Below, one piece after another: positions 26,797-34,867 of a stretch of DNA of 64,000 nt (its first letter is position 1; each line of letters starts with the position of its first letter). This DNA comes from Paenibacillus sp. JNUCC-31 (GTDB taxonomy: Bacteria > Bacillota > Bacilli > Paenibacillales > Paenibacillaceae): positions 3,658,001-3,722,000 of the forward strand of contig NZ_CP062165.1 in assembly GCF_014844075.1 (NCBI RefSeq), in the 5' to 3' direction. The notes under the pieces are model-generated. The model made no database searches. It was not told the origin of the DNA and worked only from the letters and a program-made list of their open reading frames with translations. A program made the position numbers and the translations under genes.

Positions 26797-27357
26797 ATGA
26801 AACAGGTACTGCCCGCCATTCGGCTGTCTGTCGTGCTTATGCTGATTTGCGGTATTGTCTACCCGCTGGTTACAACCGGAGCGGCGCAGCTGCTCTTCCC
26901 GAATCAGGCTAACGGCAGTCTGATTACAGCCAACGGAAAAACCATCGGTTCGTCGCTGCTGGCGCAGGAAGTAAAGTCGCCGGGGCTGTTCCAGCCCCGG
27001 GTTTCGAACGCCAACTATGATGGAACCGCATCGGCAGGTTCCAATCGTGCCGTCGCCTCGGAGGCGTATATTGTTGAAATGAAGGAAAAGGTGGCTCAAT
27101 TCAAGAAAGAGAATCCGGGATTGCAGCAAATTCCTGCTGATCTTGTGACGGGTTCTGGTTCCGGTCTTGATCCCGACCTTTCGCCCGAAGCGGCAAAAGC
27201 ACAGATTCCGCGGATTAGCCAGGCAACGGGCCTTGGGGAGCAAGAGCTTGTCAAGATCGTGGAGGAACATACACAAGGGCGATCGTTGGGCCTATTCGGT
27301 GAGCCACATGTGAATGTGACTGCTCTGAATTTGGCGGTGACGGCTGAACTGAAATAA
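26797..27357 (+). CDS. kdpC: K+-transporting ATPase subunit KdpC
   Basis: This 186-residue subunit has one N-terminal membrane helix (about 8-30) and an extracytoplasmic domain; family signatures include FQPRVSNANYDGTASAGSNR and a closing NVTALNLAV. KdpC stabilises the pump and affects ATP affinity. ATG at 26797 is chosen over a GTG three codons earlier. The gene follows kdpB by 36 bases and is separated from the sensor gene by about 200 bases in which no further gene was seen. Confidence 0.95.
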   Translation: MKQVLPAIRLSVVLMLICGIVYPLVTTGAAQLLFPNQANGSLITANGKTIGSSLLAQEVKSPGLFQPRVSNANYDGTASAGSNRAVASEAYIVEMKEKVAQFKKENPGLQQIPADLVTGSGSGLDPDLSPEAAKAQIPRISQATGLGEQELVKIVEEHTQGRSLGLFGEPHVNVTALNLAVTAELK

Positions 27358-27558
27358 CAGGCATCCTGTCCGGGTGGGGTTGATGTGTCTTGGATACAGG
27401 CTAAAGGGGGTGTTGTTTTTCCCCGATCTACCATTATACATGTTTGCATTGCACAGAAGATGCAGTACCTTTGCAGGATTCGTATCAGGCCTTCTTCCGA
27501 GCTTCGGGAGGGGCTTTCTCCATGTGAAGTTAAAGGTATGCTAGGGGGAGTGAACAGG

Positions 27559-29895
27559 ATGGAAGACTTCAAGCGGAAGTCCCCGGAAGACATCTTGAAG
27601 ATGATCACGAAGCTGCAGCAGGGCACCTTGAAGATTTATATCGGTCCGGTCAGTGGTTCGGGCAAAACGTATCATATGCTCAGGGAAGGAAACACCTTGC
27701 GCCAGCAGGGGATCGATGTGGTCATCTGCGCTGTGTCGACCATGCGAAGACCGGAGACCGTAGAGCAGCTCGGCGAGTTGGAGCGGATTCCAAGCATTCA
27801 TTGGTCTCACTTGAAGGATGGTATGGAGATGAAGGATCTGAATCTGGATGCCCTGCTGGCACGTAATCCGGAGGTTGTGCTCGTTGACGGACTTGCTCAT
27901 CGAAACCGGAAAGGGGCTCGTCATGCAACCCGGCTGGAAGACATTCAGTATTTGCTCAGGCACAACATCAGCGTCATCACAACAGTGAATGTATATGAGC
28001 TGGAGGGATATACGGAGCTTGCACGCAAGCTTACGGGAATTGCAGCAGAGCATACCGTGCCTGCCGATACCCTTGAATTGGCCGATGAGGTGAAGCTGAT
28101 CGATGTGACCCCGGAAACGGTTTTAAGCCGCCTCGCGGAGGGGCATCTTCGGGGATATGAGGGTGAAGCAGTGTTTCGGCATGGCAATTTGGGCATTTTG
28201 CGCGAACTGGCTCTCCGGCTTGTGGCCGAAGGGGTTAACGAATCGCTGCGTGAGCACCGGGAAGAGATGGGGATTACGGTTACGACAGGCATCATGGAAC
28301 GCATTTTGGTGTCCACCCAATATCACTGGAACGGGTCCATCTATATTCGGCGGGGACAGCAGATTGCGAAGAGATTAAACGGGAATCTGCATGCCATAAC
28401 CTTTCGCAATATGAAGCAGCCGCTAACCAAGGAAGCTACCGTTTTTCGTCGCAATATGATCAAACTGGTGGAGAAATTCGGGGGGCAGTTTGAGGAATTG
28501 CCTGTGTTGCACCGCCGTAACATTCCAACCACACTTGCACGATATGCAGTCCAGCATCAGATTACCCGCATCGTTATGGGGCATTCACGGCATAGTCGCT
28601 GGCAGGAGCTGTGGCGGGGATCATTCGTTAATTCCTTGCTGCGAAGCGTGCGGGGCGTGGATCTGTTTCTGCTGGCGGATCGGGCACAGCATGAGGGCGA
28701 GCGGGTGCTTCCGACCCGATTGACGGATACAGAGACTCCAACCTATCGCAGGTTAAGCGAGCAGGAAATGAAGGCACAGATTGGTCAGATTCGGCGTGGC
28801 AAGTTCAAGGTATACATCGGCGCTGCGCCAGGTGTGGGAAAAACCTATATGATGCTCCGGGAAGGCAATGATCTGCTTCGCAAGGGCATCGACGTACGGA
28901 TTGGTCTGCTGGAGACACATAATCGGACGGAGACGGTGGAGCAGATCGGCCAATTATCCATTATTCCACGGGATCAGCGGGTATACCAGGGGGTACAGCT
29001 TGAGGAAATGGACACTGAAGCAATTCTTCGTCTATGTCCTGAAGTCGTATTGGTGGATGAGCTTGCGCATACGAATGTTCCAGGAAGCACGCAGCAAAAA
29101 CGGTATGAAGATGTGCAAATCCTGTTGGATGCAGGCATCTCTGTCATCACCACCGTGAATGTACAGCATCTGGAAAGTCTGAACGATGCGGTGGAGCATA
29201 TTACGGGAATCAGGGTCAGAGAGACGGTGCCAGATCAGGTTTTGCAGATGGCAGATGAGGTCCAGCTTATCGACGTGGCCCCCCAAGCCTTGCGACAACG
29301 CATGAGGGAGGGTAAAATCTATGCAGCAGCCAAGGTGGAACAGGCGCTCGGTCATTTCTTTCGCATTGGCAACCTGATTGCCTTACGGGAACTAGCCCTG
29401 CGCGAATTGGCCGATGATGTGGATGAACGCCTGGAATCACAGGACCACAAAAGTGCACTTCGTGGTCCCTGGCGCAGACAGGAAGCGGTCTTTGTCTGCG
29501 TAAGCAGTGATGGACATGCGGAACGGCTGATCCGCCGCGGATTCCGCACAGCCTATCGGTTAAAGGCGGTTTGGCATGTGCACCATGTTCATGTAGGCAT
29601 GGTCATGAATGACGAAGTGAAAAGCCAGTTGGAGGAGCTGGAACAGCTGACCGTTCGACTGGGCGGCAAATTTCATATTCATCACAGCCAGAGGCTGAGA
29701 GATGTGCCAGGTATTTTGGCGGGAAAAGCTTCTGAAGAAAAAGCAACGCAGTTGGTGGTTGGTCAAGCGAAACGGGTCTGGTGGCTGAACGGCTATCGTG
29801 GAAAGGGAACGGTGGTCAGCAGGCTGGTGCGGTTATCCAGACATATGGACGTATTGATTGTTGCGGACTACGATTATGATCTGAGCGGGATGTGA
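27559..29895 (+). CDS. KdpD-type sensor protein with tandem duplicated KdpD/USP modules, no kinase domain
   Basis: This protein of about 778 residues consists of two complete copies of the KdpD N-terminal cytoplasmic module, each an ATP-binding KdpD domain followed by a universal-stress-protein-like domain. Copy 1 spans about 10-375, with Walker A GPVSGSGKTY at about 29-38. Copy 2 spans about 405-775, with Walker A GAAPGVGKTY near 420 and the family motif VDELAHTN near 498. In copy 1 the matching motif reads VDGLAHRN, so the conserved Glu and Thr are lost. No membrane or histidine-kinase part is present; those are in the next gene, which starts nine bases after the stop. ATG at 27559 follows AGGGGGAG. 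In other bacteria this module senses K+, ATP or cyclic-di-AMP; which copy does so here is unknown. Confidence 0.9.
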   Translation: MEDFKRKSPEDILKMITKLQQGTLKIYIGPVSGSGKTYHMLREGNTLRQQGIDVVICAVSTMRRPETVEQLGELERIPSIHWSHLKDGMEMKDLNLDALLARNPEVVLVDGLAHRNRKGARHATRLEDIQYLLRHNISVITTVNVYELEGYTELARKLTGIAAEHTVPADTLELADEVKLIDVTPETVLSRLAEGHLRGYEGEAVFRHGNLGILRELALRLVAEGVNESLREHREEMGITVTTGIMERILVSTQYHWNGSIYIRRGQQIAKRLNGNLHAITFRNMKQPLTKEATVFRRNMIKLVEKFGGQFEELPVLHRRNIPTTLARYAVQHQITRIVMGHSRHSRWQELWRGSFVNSLLRSVRGVDLFLLADRAQHEGERVLPTRLTDTETPTYRRLSEQEMKAQIGQIRRGKFKVYIGAAPGVGKTYMMLREGNDLLRKGIDVRIGLLETHNRTETVEQIGQLSIIPRDQRVYQGVQLEEMDTEAILRLCPEVVLVDELAHTNVPGSTQQKRYEDVQILLDAGISVITTVNVQHLESLNDAVEHITGIRVRETVPDQVLQMADEVQLIDVAPQALRQRMREGKIYAAAKVEQALGHFFRIGNLIALRELALRELADDVDERLESQDHKSALRGPWRRQEAVFVCVSSDGHAERLIRRGFRTAYRLKAVWHVHHVHVGMVMNDEVKSQLEELEQLTVRLGGKFHIHHSQRLRDVPGILAGKASEEKATQLVVGQAKRVWWLNGYRGKGTVVSRLVRLSRHMDVLIVADYDYDLSGM

Positions 29896-29903
29896 GATGA
29901 GCT

Positions 29904-31484
29904 GTGTCTGAACGGAATAAAGGGGAAGATGTCTGGCTGAAGCTAAACCGTATTCCCAAATATATATGGGTAACCCTTGGCATCACATTGCTAACCATTC
30001 TGCTCCATGCGATAGGTATTAGCGAAGACCTGGTTAACGTGGGGCTAATTTATCTTTTTCCGGTATTGATCAGCGCGGTATACTGGGGAATGGGTCCGGC
30101 CATATATGCAGCAAGCCTTAGCGTTGTTGCCTTTGATTTCTTTTTTGTTCCGCCGTATCTTAGTTTTACGGTTGAAGATTTAAGATATATTTTCTCTTTT
30201 GTTGTGTATTTGGCGGTGGCGGTGTTAACGGCGAGTCTGGCAGGGCGTCTGCGGCAGCAGTTGGAGGTCGTGAAGCAGCGCGAGGCTACGACGAATTCGC
30301 TGTATGCTTTAAGTCGTCAGATGACGGCTGTTACAGATTTGCATACCCTGCTTGGCAACATTGCGAGACAAGTGTCAATGACGCTTGGGGCTTCGGCGGC
30401 ATTATATCTGCCAAATGTTCAAGGAGAACTCCAGGTTACTTCCTCTTCGAAGGATTCGGATTCAACAGCCTGGGGGGGAGGAGAAGCCGAAGTTGCTATT
30501 GCCAGATGGGTATATAAACATGGCGAAATCGCCGGACGCGGGTCATCGAGCCTGCGGGAATCGGCGGGTCTGTATGTGCCGCTGCGTACAGAGGATCAGA
30601 TTCATGGGGTGCTCGCCGTGAATCTGGAATCCAGCGATCTTCAGGAGCAGCGGGAAGAGCTGCGTTTGCTGGAAGCGTGTGGCGGGCTGGCAGCGAGCGC
30701 CATTGCCCGTGTCAAGCTGGCTGAAGAAGCGAGACTTGCTCAGGTGACGGCTGAATCGGAACGAATTCGCACCGCTTTGTTGGACTCGGTGTCCCATGAG
30801 CTGCGCACACCCCTTACAGCTATCATTGGTTCAGCGACAGGCCTGTTGGAGAATGACTCTCTTTTTACCCCGGAGGATCGAAAAGAACTGACAGGCAATA
30901 TTCGAGATGGAGCTCTGCGTATGAACAGGCTTGTAACCAATTTGCTGGGCATGGTGAAGCTGGAGAGCGGCATGTTGCAGTTGCGTAGAAAATGGTGCGA
31001 TGTAGGGGATATGATCGGCATTGTGTTAACCCAGGTTCAGCAATTTATTCAGCACCGCCATATTCGGGTGGAATTGCCCGATCAGCCACCGTTTGTATCT
31101 GGGGATGAGGTTTTGCTGGAGCAGGTTCTGGTCAATGTGATCAGCAATGCCATTAAGTATTCACCAGAAGACAGTGAAATCGTCATTATGGTGAAGGTGG
31201 ATGAGCCGCATGGACGAATGACCATTGCGGTGGCTGATTCGGGTGTAGGGATTCCGGAAGAAGACCGCGAACGGGTATTTGAGAAATTTTATCGATCCGA
31301 ATCGTCAAGGCATGTGACAGGTACGGGACTCGGGCTTGCCATCTGTAGGGGAATCGTCGAAGTTCACGGAGGTACGATTACCGCAGAACCGAATCCAGGT
31401 GGCGGGACACGGGTATGCATCTGTTTGCCCACAGAGGAACCCGAAGCATCATTCCCGTATGTGGGACAAGGAGAGGAAGAATGA
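29904..31484 (+). CDS. KdpD-like membrane sensor histidine kinase (C-terminal half of KdpD as a separate gene)
   Basis: This 526-residue protein matches the C-terminal half of classical KdpD. Four membrane helices of the DUF4118 type lie at about 18-115, followed by a GAF-like domain (about 140-270), a dimerisation domain with the phospho-acceptor H298 in SVSHELRTPL, and an ATPase domain with N-box NVISNAIKYSP, DSGVGIP and GTGLGLAI. The start is GTG with a weak upstream purine stretch. It begins nine bases after the tandem KdpD sensor gene and ends two bases before kdpE, so sensor, kinase and regulator are one operon. Confidence 0.92.
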   Translation: MSERNKGEDVWLKLNRIPKYIWVTLGITLLTILLHAIGISEDLVNVGLIYLFPVLISAVYWGMGPAIYAASLSVVAFDFFFVPPYLSFTVEDLRYIFSFVVYLAVAVLTASLAGRLRQQLEVVKQREATTNSLYALSRQMTAVTDLHTLLGNIARQVSMTLGASAALYLPNVQGELQVTSSSKDSDSTAWGGGEAEVAIARWVYKHGEIAGRGSSSLRESAGLYVPLRTEDQIHGVLAVNLESSDLQEQREELRLLEACGGLAASAIARVKLAEEARLAQVTAESERIRTALLDSVSHELRTPLTAIIGSATGLLENDSLFTPEDRKELTGNIRDGALRMNRLVTNLLGMVKLESGMLQLRRKWCDVGDMIGIVLTQVQQFIQHRHIRVELPDQPPFVSGDEVLLEQVLVNVISNAIKYSPEDSEIVIMVKVDEPHGRMTIAVADSGVGIPEEDRERVFEKFYRSESSRHVTGTGLGLAICRGIVEVHGGTITAEPNPGGGTRVCICLPTEEPEASFPYVGQGEEE

Positions 31485-31485
31485 C

Positions 31486-32184
31486 ATGACGTCACCGCAA
31501 GGCGCGCGCATATTGGTTGTGGATGATGAACCACAAATCCGCAAACTGCTGAAAGTTACGCTTCAGGCGCACCAATTTGAGATTTACGAATGTGCAGACG
31601 GCGAAGAAGCGGTCGTCCAGGCGAGCATTGTGCATCCAGATCTGATTGTGCTTGATCTGGGTTTGCCCGGCATGTCCGGAATGGATGTTCTTCAGAGAAT
31701 CCGGGAATGGTCGCATGTACCGGTCATTGTGCTGACTGCAAAGGATCGCGAAGAGGATAAAATCGCTGTACTCGACGGCGGGGCAGATGATTATGTCACC
31801 AAACCGTTTGGCATGGGAGAACTGGTGGCCCGTATCCGGGTTGCCCTTCGTCATGTAGCTAAGACAACGGATGAGCCTGTTTTGCGCTTTGGTCCGCTTA
31901 CCATTGATCTGGCCCAGAGACAGGTCGATTTGGATGGATCACCCGTGAAATTAACGCCAACCGAGTATGAAATGCTGAAGGTACTCGCAACCCATGCAGG
32001 CAAAATTATTACCCAACGCCAGCTGCTGCAACAAGTGTGGGGAGGGCATCATCATGAATCGGATAGCCATTATTTGCGGGTATATGTGGGCCATCTGCGC
32101 AAAAAGTTGCAGGAAGATCCCACGCGTCCACGTTTTATTCAGACCGAGCCGGGAATCGGCTATCGCTTTCTGCTTCAGGATTAG
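31486..32184 (+). CDS. kdpE: Response regulator KdpE
   Basis: This 232-residue OmpR/PhoB-type regulator has a receiver domain with acidic pocket VDDEP near the start, phospho-acceptor D57 in LIVLDLGLPGMSG, and TAKD with K-loop TKPF further on, then a winged-helix output domain (about 130-230, ending IQTEPGIGYRF). ATG at 31486 lies directly after the kinase stop and behind a GGAGAGGAAG stretch; longer in-frame starts would overlap the kinase and are rejected. It should switch on kdp through the T-rich site ahead of the operon. Confidence 0.93.
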   Translation: MTSPQGARILVVDDEPQIRKLLKVTLQAHQFEIYECADGEEAVVQASIVHPDLIVLDLGLPGMSGMDVLQRIREWSHVPVIVLTAKDREEDKIAVLDGGADDYVTKPFGMGELVARIRVALRHVAKTTDEPVLRFGPLTIDLAQRQVDLDGSPVKLTPTEYEMLKVLATHAGKIITQRQLLQQVWGGHHHESDSHYLRVYVGHLRKKLQEDPTRPRFIQTEPGIGYRFLLQD

Positions 32185-32211
32185 ATTGGAAAATAACACA
32201 ACATGAAGCCC

Positions 32212-32255
32212 AAAAAAGCGCCAGATTCTCCTGATCAGAGGAAACCGGCGCTTTT
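32212..32255. terminator. Terminator between kdpE and the convergent GH4 gene
   Basis: AAAAAAGCGCC pairs with GGCGCTTTT at the base of a longer interrupted hairpin. A-run and T-run on either side let it work for both convergent transcripts. Confidence 0.8.
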
Positions 32256-32278
32256 AAGTATGAACAATTATGAACTGC

Positions 32279-33580
32279 CTATGACGTATACTTCGGCAGC
32301 CAGTCCCCATGAGCTTCAATCAGTTCATCACACATCGCCACGATATCATCGATGGACAGCTCAGCAGCTGTGTGCGGGTCAAGCATCGCTGCATGATAGA
32401 TGTGCTCTCTTTTGCCCGTAATTGCTGCTTCAATGGTCAACAGTTGGGTGTTAATATTCGTACGGTTCAATGCCGCAAGTTGTGGAGGCAGGTCCCCGAT
32501 ATACGTCGGGCTGATGCCTGACCCGTCAACAAGACAAGGTACCTCTACACAGGCTTCACGAGGCAGGTTGGTGATCAGTCCGTTATTCATGACATTGCCG
32601 CCGATTTTGTAAGGGCGATCCGTCTCCATGGCCTCCATAATATGCGAAGCGTATTCCCGGCTGCGCGTATGTTCAATATTTTCGCTGGATAACAGCTTCT
32701 CACGCATTTCTTTCCAGCCTTCAATCTGGTTCACGCAGCGGCGCGGATACTCATCCAGCGGAATGTTGAAGCGTTCGATCAGCTCGGGGTAGTTTCGTTT
32801 GATAAAATAAGGATGGTACTCGGCATTATGCTCAGAGGACTCGGTAACATAGTATCCAAAGCGCTGCATCAGCTCATAACGTACCATGTCGCCATGCTGC
32901 TCCTTCTGCTTTTCCTTCGCCAGTCGTTTAATCTCCGGATACAGATCCTGACCATCCCGAGTTACTTCCAGCAGCCAGGCCATATGGTTGATACCCGCAA
33001 CCTTCGCGACCACACCCGTCTGATCCATCCCCAGTGCATCAAACAGATGCGGCACACACACCTGTACACTGTGACACAGACCTACGGTTTTGATTCCGCC
33101 ATGCACGTTCATGACATTGGTCAGTACCGCCATTGGGTTGGTATAGTTCAGGAACCACGCATCAGGGCACACTTCCTGCATATCCCGTGCAAAATCAAGC
33201 ATTACCGGAATCGTCCGCAAGTTACGGAAAATCCCACCAATCCCGAGCGTATCGGCAATCGTCTGACGCAATCCATATTTCTTCGGAATTTCAAAATCGG
33301 TAATGGTACATGGATCATAACCGCCTACTTGAATAGCATTGATTACATATTTGGCTCCGCGAAGTGCTTCCTTGCGATCGGTATAGGCTTTGATGGCACA
33401 ACCGCTTCCGAGCGAACGGGCCATACTGGTAAGCAAACGCTCTGAGTCGTTTAGACGCTCGGCATCAATATCGAACAACGCCAGCTCAAAATCCTGAAGT
33501 GCTTCGGTCATCATGACGTCACCCAATACATTTTTGACAAAAACGGTGCTTCCCGCACCGAGGAACGTAATTTTGTTCAT
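32279..33580 (-). CDS. melA: GH4 alpha-galactosidase (melibiase-like)
   Basis: This 433-residue cytoplasmic enzyme belongs to GH4, which cleaves glycosides through an NAD+- and Mn2+-dependent redox-elimination path. The dinucleotide loop GAGSTVF is at about 7-13, and the metal-binding cysteine motif GLCHSVQ together with NPMA are present. The opening MNKITFLGAGSTVFVKNVLG is close to the MelA alpha-galactosidase type as I recall it; an alpha-glucosidase role cannot be excluded. ATG at 33580 follows GGGAGG and is preferred over a start 13 codons earlier. It is divergent from an AraC regulator that likely controls it. Confidence 0.85.
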   Translation of the reverse strand: MNKITFLGAGSTVFVKNVLGDVMMTEALQDFELALFDIDAERLNDSERLLTSMARSLGSGCAIKAYTDRKEALRGAKYVINAIQVGGYDPCTITDFEIPKKYGLRQTIADTLGIGGIFRNLRTIPVMLDFARDMQEVCPDAWFLNYTNPMAVLTNVMNVHGGIKTVGLCHSVQVCVPHLFDALGMDQTGVVAKVAGINHMAWLLEVTRDGQDLYPEIKRLAKEKQKEQHGDMVRYELMQRFGYYVTESSEHNAEYHPYFIKRNYPELIERFNIPLDEYPRRCVNQIEGWKEMREKLLSSENIEHTRSREYASHIMEAMETDRPYKIGGNVMNNGLITNLPREACVEVPCLVDGSGISPTYIGDLPPQLAALNRTNINTQLLTIEAAITGKREHIYHAAMLDPHTAAELSIDDIVAMCDELIEAHGDWLPKYTS

Positions 33581-33720
33581 CTCAAGTTCAGCCTCCCTGA
33601 ATAAATGGTGTACCTCCAATATAGGTGGATCGGGCCAATATAACTATGGCTCAACCTCTCTGAAACATGGCATAATCCCATTTATGGATTCGCTTACAGC
33701 TAATAATTCATCTATTTACC

Positions 33721-33729
33721 TGTTATAAT
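33721..33729 (+). promoter_or_regulatory. Extended -10 promoter of the AraC regulator
   Basis: TGTTATAAT contains a perfect TATAAT preceded by the extended TGN element. It lies about 45 bases before the regulator start in the divergent intergenic region. No clear -35 is present, as is common for extended -10 promoters. Confidence 0.5.
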
Positions 33730-33774
33730 TTTAATGGAGAGATTGTTCGTTGTGTTGAACAGAGGGAGCGTGAA

Positions 33775-34614
33775 ATGTTGAAACTAATCGAAACAAATGT
33801 GGTTCCGATGGATTTGAAGCAGATGGAATTGGTACTGTTATTTTTCGGTTGGCAGGCATGTGATCCGTCGCATTATTGGGGGCCGGGTGTTCGGGATGCC
33901 TATATTGTTCATTACATTCATGAAGGACAGGGCACTGTGTTTATGGCCGATCAGCATTACGAGCTTACACAGGGCCAGGGCTTTGTGATTCTTCCGGACA
34001 CGCTTATTCATTATGAAGCCGATGCGAAGGAACCATGGACATATTCCTGGTTCGGGTTCAAAGGTGTTCATGCCAAGGCGTTCATGCAGCGGGCTCACAT
34101 CAGTCCGGGACATCCTGTATTTGATGCCAGAGATTCGGACACATTCGACCGTTTGTATACCGAGATGGTTCAATCATCCAAACACAATGGAGGAGATGTG
34201 TTCAACCAGAGCTTGCTGTACCGATTGATCGCGGAGCTGATTGCATCTTCTCCTGCGGGAGAGCAGGTACAACGGCCTCTGTCGACCAAAGAGGAATACA
34301 TCAGGCAGGCGGTTCAATTTATAGAGAACAGGTATAGTCAGAGGACTTCTATCCTTGATATTGCCCGAGCTGTAGGTCTGGATCGTACCTATCTGTCAGG
34401 ACTTTTCAAGGAGAGGTACGGCAAGTCTTTACAGGCTTTCTTTCTTGAGTACCGGATGAATCGTGCAGCTGAACTGCTGCAGCATTCGGCCCTATCGATC
34501 AGCGAAGTGGCCCACTCTGTGGGATACACAGATCCGTTACTGTTTTCCAAGATGTTTAAGCGAGTGACGGGTGTGTCCCCGAAAGGATCGAGAAGTATCG
34601 AACAGGGAGGATAG
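33775..34614 (+). CDS. AraC family regulator with cupin sensor domain
   Basis: This 279-residue protein has an N-terminal cupin-like sugar-sensing domain (about 20-150) and a C-terminal AraC double helix-turn-helix (about 180-275), with YIRQAVQFIENRYSQ starting the DNA-binding part and DPLLFSKMFKRVTGVSPK closing it. AGAGGGAG stands before the ATG. It is transcribed away from the GH4 gene, the usual layout for a melibiose- or raffinose-type local activator such as MsmR. Inducer identity is inferred only from the neighbour. Confidence 0.88.
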   Translation: MLKLIETNVVPMDLKQMELVLLFFGWQACDPSHYWGPGVRDAYIVHYIHEGQGTVFMADQHYELTQGQGFVILPDTLIHYEADAKEPWTYSWFGFKGVHAKAFMQRAHISPGHPVFDARDSDTFDRLYTEMVQSSKHNGGDVFNQSLLYRLIAELIASSPAGEQVQRPLSTKEEYIRQAVQFIENRYSQRTSILDIARAVGLDRTYLSGLFKERYGKSLQAFFLEYRMNRAAELLQHSALSISEVAHSVGYTDPLLFSKMFKRVTGVSPKGSRSIEQGG

Positions 34615-34810
34615 CCGTCAATGTTGTTTGGAACGTTTACATGGGAGAGAAAAAAAATACAACGTGGCAGAGGGGCTATTTGTATATATACGTTTTGATC
34701 ACATCAGGCTCTTCTTGAACTTTAGGGGAAGATAGATGGATACGATACTTTTCATAAAATCACTGAATCACGAGATGAGATGCCTTCATGAAGTTCGAGA
34801 GTTTAAATTC

Positions 34811-34859
34811 AAAAGGGTTGCTGCAAAGTCATATTCATGACTTATGAAGCAACCCTTTT
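34811..34859. terminator. Bidirectional terminator between AraC regulator and surface protein gene
   Basis: AAAAGGGTTGCT pairs with AGCAACCCTTTT, with a further inner GTCAT/ATGAC pairing. Poly-A and poly-T flanks fit use in both directions. The 200 bases before it contain no gene. Confidence 0.85.
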
Positions 34860-34867
34860 GTTGATGA

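Noticed and set aside
27385..27558. Longer start for the tandem KdpD protein
   Set aside because: The extra 58 residues look random (Cys- and Pro-rich), while the ATG at 27559 has a good ribosome binding site and begins just before the conserved module.
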